A DNA stretch of 64,000 nt from Elymus sibiricus. Lineage: Eukaryota; Streptophyta; Magnoliopsida; Poales; Poaceae. The notes under the pieces were generated by a model. The model worked only from the letters and a program-made list of their open reading frames with translations, made no database searches and was not told the origin of the DNA. Numbering within the stretch: position 1 is the stretch's first letter; each line of letters opens with the position of its first letter. The translations under genes were made by a program, and so were the position numbers. Positions 1 to 12,000 of this stretch are shown in pieces. The stretch is from NCBI GenBank assembly GCA_039707655.1, contig CM077674.1:234709904-234773903 (forward strand). The letters run 5' to 3'.

Positions 1-448
1 CAGATGGGATCGCGGAAGAACAGAGGCTTGCGGCGGCGGAAAGGTTTTCTCTTCTGGCTCCCTGTTGGTTTCCCAATATTTGTGAATTTATAGAAGTGGA
101 ATTAGGTCAAACGGAGTCATGTGGGCCCCACAAGGCAACACGGTGCCCCCCCTGGGGCGCACCTTGTTCCCTTGTGAAGCCTCTGTGAGGCTTCTGGCCT
201 CCTCCCGAAGCTTCCAAGGTCTCTTTTGTCCAGAAAAAAATCTCCAAAAAGTTTCATGGCATTTGGACTTCATTTGGTACTATTTCTCTGAAAAACCAAA
301 AACAAGCAGAAAACAGCAACTGGCACTGGGCACTGGGTTAATAGGTTAGTCCCAAAAAATGATATATAATTGCATATAAAAACATCTAAGATTGATACTA
401 TAATAGCATGGAACAATCAAAAATTATAGATACGTTGGAGACGTATCA
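1..448 (-). repeat. 3' LTR, partial
   Basis: Nearly identical to 5511-5959, with a few substitutions and a short indel near position 130. Base 448 is the first base of the LTR on the minus strand. The rest of the LTR lies left of the window. ORFs inside it are chance frames present in both copies. Confidence 0.85.
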
Positions 449-3309
449 AGCATCCCCAAGCTTAATTCCTGCTCGTCCTCGAGTCGGTAAATGATAAAAA
501 CAGAATTTTTGATGTGGAATGCTACCTATCATGTTTCATCATATAATCTCTCTCTTATGGTATGAATAATAAGATCCAAATGATTCAAAGCAATAGTCTA
601 TAATTTGATATAAAGACATCAATACTCAGGCATACTAATAAACAATCATGTCTTTCAAAATAAAAATGCTAAAGAATGTTATCCCTACAAAATCATATAA
701 TCCTGTCATGCTCCATCTTCTTCACACAAAGTATTTATCATGCACTACTCCGATGACAAGCCGAGCAATTGGTTCATACTTTTTAACGCGCTTCAGCTTT
801 TTCAACTCCCACTCAATACATGAGCGCAAGCCATGGATATAGCACAATGGGTGGAATAGAGTATGGTGGTAGAGATAAATAAGAGAAGTCAAAAATGGAG
901 AAAGTCTCACATTGACGAGGCTAATCAACGGGCTATGGAAATGCCCATCAATTGATGTCAATGCAAGGAGTAGGGATTGCCATGCAATGGATGCACTAAG
1001 AGCTATAAGTGTATGAAAGCTCAACATGAAAACTAAATGGGTGTGCATCCAACTTGCTTGCTCATGAAGACCTCGGGCATTTGAGGAAGCCCGTCATCGG
1101 AATATACAAGCCAAGTTCTATAATGAAAAATTCCCACTAGTATATGAAAGTGACAAAATAGGAGACTCTCTATATGAAAAATATGGTGCTACTCTGAAGC
1201 ACAAGTGTGGAAAAGGATAGTAACATTGCCCCTTCTTTCTTTTTCTCTCATTTTTTTTCATGGCTCTTTTTCGCCTCTTTTTTTCCTCTTTTTTTATTTA
1301 GAACGGTCTCATGGACCACATCCCCACTTTTTCGAGGACTCATTAGTCTCTACCATTCTTACCTCACTAGGGCAATGCTCTAATAATGATGATCATCACA
1401 CCTCTATTTACTTACAACTCAACATTACAACTCGATACTAGAACAAGAATATGACTCTATATGAATGCCTCTGGCAGTGTAGCGGGATGTGCAATGATGC
1501 TAGCGTAACATGTATAAAAAATGATGAACGGTGGCTAAGCCACAAATACTATGTCAGCTATATGATCATGCAAAGCAATATGACAATGATGATGTATGTC
1601 ATAAAAATGAAACGGTGGAAGTTGCATGGCAATATATCTCGGAATGGCTATGGAAATGCCCTGATAGGTAGGTATGGTGGTTGTTTTGAGGAACATATAA
1701 GGAGGATTATGTGTGATAGAGCGTATCATATCACGGGGTTTCGATGCACCGGCGAAGTTTGCACCAATTCTCGATGTGAGAAAGGGCAATGCACGGTACC
1801 GAAGAGGCTAGAAAATTGCGGAAGGGTGAGAGTGCGTATAATCCATGGACTCACATTAGTCATAAAGAACTCGCATACTTATTGCGAAAGTTTATTAGCC
1901 CTCGAAGCAAAGTACTACTACGCATGCCCCTAGAGGGATAGATTGGTAGGACAAGGTTCATCGCTCGTCCCCAACCGCCACTCATAAGGTAGACAATCAA
2001 TAATAAATCATGCTCCAACTTCTTAGCATAACGACAGATCATACGTGCATGCTTCGGGAATCATAAACCTTAACATAATTATTCTTACTAAACCACAATT
2101 ATCTACTAATACCTCCACCATATTACCATCTTAATATTGCAAAACTATTGCAAGGAATCAAATTTATCATATTCAGTGATCTACATGAATGTTTTTATTA
2201 TATCCCTCTTGAATACCTATCATATCAGGACCAAATTCATAACCCGTGCATATTACCATTGCTATCATACGACTCTCAAAAAGATATAATTGAAGCATGA
2301 GAGTGCAACTATTTCTTTAAAATATAACCACCACCGTGCTCTAAAAGATATATGTGAAGCACTAGAGCAACTGCCTAGCTCAAAAGATATAAGTGAAGCA
2401 CATAGAGTATTCTAACAAATCACGAATAATGTGTGTCCCTCTCAAAAAGGTGTGTTCAAAAAAGATGATTGTGACAAACTAAAAAGCAAACAAACTATTT
2501 CACAAGATGCTCCAAGTAAAACACATATCATGTGATGGATAAAAATATAGCTCCAAGTGAGTTACCGATAGATTGTAGACGAAAGAGGGGATGCCTTCCG
2601 GGGCATCCCCAAGCTTAAACGCTTGAGTCTTCCTTGAATATTACCTTGGGGTGCCTTGGGCATCCCCAAGCTTAGGCTCTTGCCTCTCCTTATTCCTTTA
2701 TCCATCATAGTCTCACCCAAAACTTGAAAACTTCAGCACACAAAAATCAACAGAAACCTCGTGAGATCCGTTAGTATAACAAACAAATCTTAAACTTTAG
2801 GTACTGTAGTAAATTGATTCATATTTAATATTGGCATAAAGCTACTGTACTCCAACTTCTCCATGACTCATACCCCCCGATACGATCCATAGATTCATCA
2901 AAATAAGCAAACTATGCAACAAAAACAGAATCTGTCTAAAACAGAACAGTCTGTAAAGATCTGAATTATGGTCATACTTCTGTAACTCCAAAAATTCTGA
3001 AAACTTAGGACAACGTGGGAAATTCATATATAAATACTGTGTACAAAATTCAAAAGGTTCTGACACTCCAGAAAAAACTAGAAATTCCAGCACTGGACGC
3101 AAAAGTTTCTGTTTTCAAACAGCATCTATCATACTATCTTCCAAATCATCCCAAAGGCATTACTTGGCACAAACACTAATTAAAACATAAAAACACAATC
3201 ATAACAGAAGCTATAATGATGCAAACACTCAAAAACAAAATATTGGGTTGTCTCCCAACAAGCTCTTTCTTTATAGCCATTAAGATAGGCTTCGAAATTT
3301 TAATGATGC
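449..3309 (-). other. Long untranslated internal region of the first element
   Basis: No convincing gene. A polypurine tract, AAGCTTGGGGATGC on the minus strand, abuts the 3' LTR at about 449-462, and near-identical words recur at about 2597-2612, 2660-2675 and 3905-3916. Around 2275-2430 a short unit resembling AAAAGATATAAGTGAAGCAC is imperfectly repeated. The same unit appears in inverse orientation at 18735-18900, supporting a shared family. Short ORFs here (for example 1451-1933) show no domain. Confidence 0.6.
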
Positions 3310-4167
3310 TCACATAAAAGATAAGAATTGAAGCACAAAGAGAGCATCATATAGCATGTAAGAAACATATTTAAGTCTAGCATACTTCCTATGCATAGGC
3401 ATTTTATAAGTAAACAAATTATCAAGACAAGAAGTATCTAGCATATGCAAGGAAGAAGAACGAAGCATTAACAATTTGAACTTCAAGAGAGGCAATTGAG
3501 TAACATGAAAATTTCTACAACCATATTTTCCTATCTCATAATAATTACATGTAGGATCATAATCAAATTCAACAATATAGCTATCATATACAATTTTATC
3601 TTCATGATCCACATGCATAAAAGTTTTATAATCTTCCAAGATAGTGGGATTAACATCAACTAAAGTCATGACCTCTCCAAACCCACTTTTATCAAAAATT
3701 TCATAAGATTGATAATTCTCCAAAGTAGTGGGATCATTATTACCTAAAGTTGACGCTCTTCCAAACCCACTTTTAATAGTATTGCAAACATTATTATCAA
3801 TAACGTATTCATCATGAGGCTTAAATAAATTTTCAAAATCATAAGAAGCATTATCACCCCAATCATGATCATTGCAATAAGTAGTGGACATAACAAAATT
3901 ATCATCCCCAAGCTTGTAGTTTTGCATATTATTAGTGCAATTCACATTAATAGAATTTATAGTAACATCATTGCAATCATGCTTTTCAATCAAGGAGCTA
4001 TCATGAATCACTTTATAAATTTCTTCTTCTAACACTTCATCACAATTTTCAGATTCATGATTTTCAAGAAAAACTTCATAGAGAAAATCAAGAGCACTCA
4101 AATCAATAGCAATTGGTTCATTATAATTGGATCTTTTGAAAAGATTAGCAAGTGGATGAGGATCCAT
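3310..4167 (-). CDS. Uncharacterised 285-residue ORF of non-autonomous gypsy-like element
   Basis: The first ATG of the open frame is at 4167, giving 285 residues; the frame stays open upstream to 4236 without another ATG. The protein is acidic and rich in Asn, Asp and Tyr. It carries two copies of a segment around SGFG(R/E) followed by a TLEDYK/TLENYQ-like run, a CNYYEIG motif, and a C-terminal MPMHRKYARLK block. No protease, RT, zinc-knuckle or integrase motif is visible. The same CNYYE and MPMHR blocks recur, in the same order, in the truncated frame at 17294-17919. Conservation in a second copy suggests it was once selected. Function unknown; a diverged gag-like or element-specific accessory protein is possible. 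Confidence 0.6.
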   Translation of the reverse strand: MDPHPLANLFKRSNYNEPIAIDLSALDFLYEVFLENHESENCDEVLEEEIYKVIHDSSLIEKHDCNDVTINSINVNCTNNMQNYKLGDDNFVMSTTYCNDHDWGDNASYDFENLFKPHDEYVIDNNVCNTIKSGFGRASTLGNNDPTTLENYQSYEIFDKSGFGEVMTLVDVNPTILEDYKTFMHVDHEDKIVYDSYIVEFDYDPTCNYYEIGKYGCRNFHVTQLPLLKFKLLMLRSSSLHMLDTSCLDNLFTYKMPMHRKYARLKYVSYMLYDALFVLQFLSFM

Positions 4168-4379
4168 AGTGATCTTAAATTTTTGTTTTACTTTCTGTTC
4201 TTGAGTGTTGTCATGGCAATAAAAGCAAGCAAGCAAATAAAAATATTTTTGTGTTTTTGTAAAATTGTTTTAGAAGTGGGGGAGATTAAAATGAGAGGCA
4301 AATGAAAATAAAAGGCAAATAAAGTAAATGCAAGTGAATGATAATTTGTGCGAAGGTACTTGGTAATTTTGATGATGTC

Positions 4380-4397
4380 TCCCCGGCAACGGCGCCA
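4380..4397 (-). other. Primer-binding site, tRNA-Asp type
   Basis: On the minus strand this reads TGGCGCCGTTGCCGGGGA, eighteen bases complementary to the 3' end of plant tRNA-Asp as I recall it. It lies 11 bases inside the LTR end at 4409 and fixes the orientation of the element. Confidence 0.75.
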
Positions 4398-4408
4398 GAA
4401 ATTCTTCC

Positions 4409-5959
4409 TGCTACTTGTAGTCTGCGTTGGTATTTCCCCGAAGAGGAGAGGATGTTGCATTACAGTAGAGATAAGTATTTCCCTTAGTTAAGAACCAAGG
4501 TTATCAATCCAGTAGGAGAACCAAGCAAAATTCCGTTAAGCGCACCTGCACACACAAGAGTAAACACTTGCACCCAACACAAATAAGAGGGTTGTCAATC
4601 CTCTTAGCGGTTATTTGCAAGGATTAAATCTTATCGAGGTAAATAGATAAACTAAAATACTAATTAAAATAAAAGTAAATAAATTGCAGCAAGGTATTTT
4701 TAGGTTTTTTATATGATAAAGATAGACCCGGGGGCCATAGTTTTCACTAGAGGCTTCTCTCTTGAGCACAGAAACATACGGTGGGTAAACAAATTACTGT
4801 TGGGCAATTGATAGAAAAGCAAATAATTATGACGGATTCATGGCAATGATCATGTATATAGTCATCACGTCTGAGACAAGTAGACCGACTCCTGCCTGCA
4901 TCTACTACTATTACTCCACTCATCGACCGCTATCCAGCATGCATCTAGAGTATTAAGTTAATAAAAACAGAGTAACGCCTTAAGCAAGATGACATGATGT
5001 AGAGAAGCAAATTCAAGCAATATGAATAAACCCCATCTTTTTATCCTTAATGGCAACAATACAAATACATGTCATGTCCCCTTCTGTCACTGGGATTGAG
5101 CACCGCAAGATTGAACCCATCACAAATCACCTCTCCTATTGCAAGATAAATCAATCTAGTAGGCCAAACCAAATTGATAGATCGGAGAGAAATACAAAGC
5201 GATAACAATCATGCATAAAAGAGTTCAGAGAAGACTCAAATATTTCTCATGAATAATATGATCATAAACTCACAATTCATCGGATCCCAACAAACACACC
5301 GCAAAAGAAGATTACATCGGATAGAACTCCAAGAACATCAAGGAGAACATTGTATTGACGATCAAAGAGAGAGAAGAAGTCATCTACCTACTAGCTATGG
5401 ACCTGTAGGTCTGTGGTAAACTACTCGCACATCATCGGAAGGGCAGCAAGGTTGATGTAGAAGCCCTCCGTGATCGATTCCCCCTCCGGCAGAGTACCGG
5501 AAAGGGCCTCCAGATGGGATCGCGGAAGAATAGAGGCTTGCGACGGCGGAAAGGTTTTCTCTTCTGGCTCCTTGTTGGTTTCCCAATATTTGTGAATTTA
5601 TAGAAGTGGAATTAGGTCAAACAGAGTCACGTGGACCCACAAGGCAACACGGCGCCACCCCTCTGGGGCGCGCTCTGTTGCCTTGTGAAGCCTCCATGAG
5701 ACTTATGGCCTCCTCCCGAAGCTTCCAAGGTCTCTTTTGTCCAGAAAAAAATCTCCAAAAAGTTTCATGGCATTTGGACTTCATTTGGTACTGTTTCTCT
5801 GAAAAGCCAAAAACAAGCAGAAAACAACAACTGGCACTGGGCACTGGGTTAATAGGTTAGTCCCAAAAAATGATATATAATTGCATATAAAAACATCCAA
5901 GATTGATACTATAATAGCATGGAACAATCAAAAATTATAGATACGTTGGAGACGTATCA
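4409..5959 (-). repeat. 5' LTR (1551 bp)
   Basis: It starts TGATACGT at 5959 and ends CA at 4409 on the minus strand, directly before the PBS. The right-hand 449 bases match the partial copy at 1-448. The 3' end (TACAAGTAGCA type) matches the end of the solo LTR at 54653-56097 (CACAAGTAGCA), so both probably belong to one family group. Confidence 0.85.
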
Positions 5960-8340
5960 GCGCGATCATCGCAACTTGTGCCAAACTTTACCAATAAATT
6001 TCCACGGGGTCTTGAGATCACGCCACGGTGACACACCAATTTTCATGATTTTCGGACTCCATCTGCATTTCCTGTAATTAAAATACCAACAAGCCCTACG
6101 CCGGTGGCCGCATCTCATAGCCGAAATGTTTGAAAATTCTTCCCATTCCTTGGACAATGAATGAAAACATGCAAAGCGGCACACAAATGATTTTTTAGAC
6201 CTTCTTTGCCAACACCCACGTGTAGTTGCAGTTGGGATTTGATTTATATGCACTAAATGGATGGTATATGCAAAAAATGGCTTAAATATAGCAAACGAGC
6301 CGTGAAATGCGCCAGACAATCAAACCTAGGGTATAATGGTCATTGCATACCATGGAAAAAAATTCAAGGCGAAACGATGAAGTCACCGACGATTGGAGTT
6401 TGAATTGCCACGTCTCCTTTTGGAAACTATGATCCTTCTTGTGAGATGCTCCGGTTTCCAAGGAGTGATCATCGTAACTTGTGCCAAACTCTACCAAAAA
6501 AATTCCATAGGGTCTTGAGATCACGCCACGGTGACACACCGATTTTTGAGATTTTTGAACTCCATCTGCATTTCCTATAATTAAAATATTAAGAAGACCT
6601 ACGTCGATGGCCGCATCTCGCAACCGAAATGTTTGAAAATTCTTCCCGTTCCTTGGACAATGACTAAAAACATGCAAAGGGACACTCAAATGATTTTTCA
6701 GACCTACTTTGCCAACACTCACATGTAGTTGAAGTTGGGATTTGATTTATATGCACCAAATGCCCGGTAAATGCAAAAAATGGCTTAAATATAGCAAACG
6801 AGACCTGAAACATGACAAAAAATCAATACTGGGGTATAATGGCGATTGTGTACCGTGGACAAAAATTCGAGGTGAAACGATGGAGTCACGTCTTCATTTC
6901 AAAATTGCCACATCTTCATTTCAAACGAAATTATGTTGTTCCTTGATGCAAATGTTTACCGATAGCACACGGTTCATTGAAGAAAGCCGTGTGCCTACCA
7001 AACCGTGGCCGATGACCCGTAATGTGCGCGATGTGAGTCATGCGTTCTGATTGGCCAGAACCCAAACCCCACGGATTGTACGTCTGCACCGTAGAATGCA
7101 CCCAGATCGAACGGCAATCCTTATCCCTTTCATCACCACATGCAGTTGCAGTTGGGATTTTATTTATATGCACTAAATGCCTGGTAAATGCAAAAAATGG
7201 CTTAAATATAGCAAACAAACCCTGAAATGCGTGAGAAAATGAAACCTAGCGTATAATGGTGATTGCCTACCGTGGGATTTTTTTTTAGGAGAAACAGTGA
7301 AGTTACCGCCGATTGGAGTTTGAATTTCTACGTCTCCTTTTGGAAACTATGATTCTTCTTGTGAGATGCTCTGGTTTCCAAGGAGCGATCATCGCAACTT
7401 GTGCCAAACTTCACCAAAAATATTCCACGGGGTCTTGAGATCACACCACGGTGACACGCCGATTTTCATGATTTTCGGACTCCATCTGCATTTCATGTAA
7501 TTAAAATACCAACAAGCCTACGCCGGTGGCCGCATCTCGCAGCCGAAATGTTTGAAAATTCTTCCCATTCCTTGGACAATGAATGAAAACATGTAAAGCG
7601 AGACATAAATGATTTTTTAGACCTTCTTTGCCAACACGCACATGTAGTTGCAGTTGGGATTTGATTTATATGCACTAAATGCATGGTAAATGAAAAAATG
7701 TCTTAAATATAGCAAACGAGCCATGAAATGCGCCAAAAAATCAAACCTAGTATATAATGGTGATTGCATACCATGAAAAAAAATTCGAGGCGAAATGATG
7801 AAGTCACCGATGACTGGAGTTCGAATTGCCACGTCTCCTTTTGGAAACTATGATCCTTGTGAGATGCTCCGGTTTCCAAGGAGCGATCATCGTAACTTGT
7901 GCCAAACTTTACCAAAAAAATTCCACTGGGTCTTGAGATCACGCCACGGTGACACACCGATTTTCGTGATTTTCGGAGTCCATCCACATTCCCTGTAATT
8001 AAATTACCAACAATCTCTACGCCGGTGGCCGCATCTTGCAGCCGAAATGTTTGAAAATTCTTCCCGTTCCTTGGAAAATGAATGAAAACACGCAAAGCGA
8101 CACACAAATGATTTTTTAAACCTTTGCCAACACCCACATGTAGTTGCAGTTGGCATTTGACTTATATGCACTAAATGCATGGTAAATGCAAAAATGGCTT
8201 AAAAATAGCAAACGAGACATGAAACGCGATAGAAAATCAATAGTAGAGTATAATGGTGATTGCGTATCGTGGAAAAAAAATTGAGGCGAAACGATGAGGC
8301 CACGTCTTCATTTCAAAATTGCACGTCTTCATTTCGAACG
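5960..8340. repeat. Degenerate tandem array, about 500-bp unit, about five copies
   Basis: A block containing GATCATCG(C/T)AACTTGTGCC recurs at about 5964, 6467, 7386 and 7887. A second block, TATATGCACTAAATG, recurs at about 6246, 6749, 7166, 7667 and 8164. Spacing is near 500 bp, except one interval lengthened to about 920 bp by a variant block (about 6830-7250) that also appears at 8216-8340. The variant contains an AGCACACGGTTCATTGAAGA segment (about 6963). ORFs predicted in the array, such as 6282-6722, repeat between units and are not genes. Confidence 0.75.
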
Positions 8341-9036
8341 AAATTTTGCTGTTTGTGCACATGGGTTTGTAGATGCAACCGTTTGCATAGGCCTTTCCGC
8401 GTGGTGACCGGCGCTCTTTTTTCACTTTTTCACCGAAGCCGTCAACATCCCCCCCACCGCTCGCCCCCGTTTCACTCAACAGTCTGCATATTCTACCCAA
8501 ACTCCATCGCCAGCTCCCCCTCCCCAGAACCCTTTCTGGCGCCATGGTGCTCGACCCGGCCGTGTGCCCGCTCTTCGGCATCAACCCTACCTTCATTGTC
8601 GTTCCCAACACGCGGCTGCCCGCGCCTCGCCGTCTTTGTTAGCTCGTCAGCCGCCCTCGAGCATATCGATCCTGTAACCCTCGCCTCTCCTGCCGGGTTT
8701 GCACAAAAACCTGTCAGTTACTGCTCTCCATCGCTGTGAGGCCTATTTCCTCGAGATCCCTTTTCCTATTTGGTTCGGTATGTTCCCAAATTGGCTATAA
8801 AATAGTGGAGAGCGTATATATGTTCATTATCTACCTTCCTAACTAGTACATATAAGCTGTATTTATTCCAATTAATTATTGTCGATTTACATATCATGGG
8901 TGCCTGAGTCACACAAAATGAACAAATTAGCCATACGTTTTCCAAATTATTACATGCCATGTTCAGAAAACTTGCTACCAAGTTGTTAGCTTTATGCTTA
9001 TCCCCCTTTTCTGAATTTCACATGTGTTCTCTGTAG
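8341..9036. other. Region between repeat array and transposase gene
   Basis: It starts GC-rich (8400-8740, with short plus-strand frames lacking domains) and becomes AT-rich toward 9030. A possible splice acceptor (CTCTGTAG) directly precedes the ATG at 9037, so a 5' untranslated exon and intron may lie here. No TATA box or terminus is certain. Confidence 0.35.
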
Positions 9037-12000
9037 ATGCTGAGTAGCAGTGACACGACTAATACTTCAGGCAATGTATCTTCATCTGAGTCCGGCAACC
9101 CTAGGTCTCCAGCAGATGATCTAAGATCAAGTAATCTGGAACGAGGTGGAGCTTCCACAATCACCCTTCTGGTCAGGAAACGGAAGAATGCTCCAAGAAA
9201 GCCCACACACCAGCCTAAAGGTGTATATGAAGTAACCGACATCGATTTAAAGTTTTGGGCTCCAACTAAACCAGATAAAGCACGCACGAAGTTCATGAGT
9301 GTGTGTGGATTTGTTGGCAGGGCAAGGCTCAACATTAATCCGCCGGGGTTTCGGAAGGCTGACATAGAAATGCGGCACAGGATAGTCTGGGAGATCATGG
9401 ATCACTTCAACGTTCCAGAGGAGTGGAGAATGCAGGTGGAACACGCTGCACTGAAGAAGGCCAGTGATGCTTGGAGAAACTGGAAACACGTGTTATACAA
9501 GAAGTACTTGAGTCAAGGCAAGGACCCAATCCCCGCATACCCCCAAATTACAATGGCAGACTGGGCAGAATTCAAAAGGGTCAGGGCCACTAAGGAGTTT
9601 ATTGAGAAGAGTGCCAAGCAATCAGAACTTCAGAAGAGGAACACACACACCCACTATATGGGTGTGGCAGGATACTATGGCATGAAACCAATATGGGACC
9701 GGGAGGACAAAGAAGTAGTAGCTGTGGGTGGCAAACCGGCCTTGAAATTAGGGGCGATCGTGCTACAGACTACTTGCGGGCACGTGCAAAGAGGCGTGAC
9801 GACGGTTCTTATTACTTTGAAAACTCACAAGACGAAGCACTGTATCTCAAGATGGCAAAGGCTTCCAACATCCCTGGAAGGTTCTACAGGAACTCAGGGC
9901 CATGTGACATTCTGTCTGTGGCTCTACAAACCAAAGAGCCCCCCGGCCGTGCAAGGGGTATAGGGGTTAATGTCCCGCACAAGTGGTCTTTCACACTCAG
10001 CAAAGAAGAGAGGCTCACCATGAAAAAAGTGAGGAGTGAAATGAAGCAGAATACATTGTATGAAAGGTTGAGGAGGGACATGTATCCGAAAGTTTGAAAG
10101 GAAATTGAGGAGTCACAGATGATGCAGAAGACTCTAACACTGAGAGATAGCCAACAAACAGGAGGGGAGGCATGCATGGAGGATGTTGCTTATTGCGCGA
10201 CAACACCGCACAAGAGTACCTATGCATCAGCTGACCCCAGCGGCACTGAGACTGCAGCTGCGCATGATGATGCTATATCTGATCTATATGGAATGACATG
10301 CAGACCGAGGGGCGTGCTTACACATTATGAAGGTACGTTAAAATGTGCAATAGCCTGGGTTTCCCCCCCCCCCTCTTGGACGGGGGCCTCTTGTTGGACA
10401 ATGTGCCATTGAAGTCGGGCTGTGTGAAGTGCTACGTGACTGAAGTAAAGCCTGGATTCAGTGAATTTGCCCTGAAGAATGTCCTAGGGGACTATGATGA
10501 GCAGATGACCTTGGGAGAAACACTGTTAAATCATATCTAGTGACCACGAAAGGAAATAGACTTCATGGATGATATCCCTCAAGCCCCCCCCCCCCCCCAA
10601 GAGAAACAAATGTCACCCTTCAACCGGTGACTCTCTTCTCGCCACAGCAGCTCCCGGTGCTTCCCCCGAGGAACCTAATAATCGTAATCTGACAGCTGAT
10701 GCATCAACCTGTGATCAGCCCGCCCGACTTCCTGCCGTACATGCCATGTCATCGTCTGCTCTTGAGCAGCCTGTGGCAAGGCCTACAACTGCTGAAGACG
10801 CACCACCAGTTCAGATGCTGGCCACTGAACCAGCAGGGAGAGACAGAGCAGCACTGCATGCTCAGTAAACCAACGTGGTGGAACGGACTGCTAAGCAGTC
10901 CAAAGCTTCGAAACCCCCTGCTCAGCAATCAGACGGTTTGGAACCGCCTGCTAAGCAGTCCGAAGGTCCGGAACCGCCTGCTCATCAGTCCGGCGGTTTG
11001 CAGCCGCGTGATTAGCATACCGATGTGTCGGCACTACCTGCTCAGCAAACCAACGCATTGGCACAGCCTCCTCAGAACACCGACGCGTTGGCACCACCTG
11101 CGCAAAAGCCCGACATAGCTTCAACACCTGGTCAGTAGTCCGATGCCTCTGCTCCCACAGCTCAGCAGTCCGTCACAGCAGCACCGCCTGCAAAGCAGTT
11201 CGGCGTAGCTACACCGTCTGCTCAACAGTCTGTCGTAGCTTCACCGTCTGCTCAGCAGTCCATCGTTCATTCATCCAGACCTTGCACCAGAAGTGCTTCA
11301 AGTAACAAGAAGAAAGCGGGCATGGTCGCACCTGCGAGGAAGCGGCCCCCGAAACCGAGGAGGGATGAGAATGATAGCCTTATACTAAAAAGACTCTTCG
11401 CCCAGAACCAAATTACCAGCAAGTTGCTCGAACCGGTGAGTAATACTGGTTCTGACAGCTTGCCAGATGAAGTATTGGACAAGATACTTTCTAATAATAA
11501 AGCAGGCGTACCTGAAGCACACAAGTACGTCCATGGCCAGTCATTTCTTGTTGGCAAATACTATGAGGAGTGCAGTTCCAGTTGCCACAAGTTACATACA
11601 TATTCCATGGAGGAAATGTCAGAAGGTAATAACATTCTGCAAGTCCACTACGACATAAAGCACTTCTGTTATGCTCAGGGTACCATCAGTGTGGAATTCG
11701 AGGACTTTCATCTCTTCTTCAACTTCGATGTGCTCGCCTCCACTCTTGTTAAATGCTTGATGTTTAAGTACTTCACAAACTCTAATCAACTTCTCAATAC
11801 AAGGTTGTAAACGAAAAAAGCTAATTGTATTGTATTCCTCTCAGGGGATTGATCGCGCAGAGAACAATAAGGGAGAAAGCGTATTTCATAGATCCTGATG
11901 TAGCAAATGGCACATTATTAAAAGGGACCAATCATCAACGAGGGGAGGCCATGGAACAGGTCGCCAGTATCTTGAATTTCATGCACTATGCAGAATTCTT

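Larger units (their letters stand above)
1..5959 (-). mobile_element. Non-autonomous gypsy-like LTR retrotransposon, cut by window start
   Basis: Two direct copies of one sequence (1-448 and 5511-5959) frame an internal region. Both copies end in the complement of TGATACGTCTCC, so the element runs right to left: 5' LTR 4409-5959, primer-binding site 4380-4397, internal region 449-4379, and a 3' LTR continuing past position 1. No gag, RT or integrase is visible; the only long ORF (3310-4167) has no recognisable domain. It sits in the CACTA repeat array. Bases 5960-5964 (GCGCG) should be one copy of the target duplication; the other lies outside the window. From memory it resembles the abundant Triticeae Sabrina/WHAM-type families; the family name is unverified. 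Confidence 0.85.

Noticed and set aside
119..349. 76-codon frame, repeated at 5606-5860
   Set aside because: It lies in both LTR copies of the first element and has no coding features; the repetition reflects the LTR.
2266..2430. Repeated 20-bp units as a possible array of regulatory sites
   Set aside because: The same units occur in another copy of the element, so they are a family repeat; no evidence for binding function.
5966..8137. Several minus-strand frames of 95-146 codons resembling one another
   Set aside because: They are the same non-coding repeat unit read in successive copies, not a gene family.
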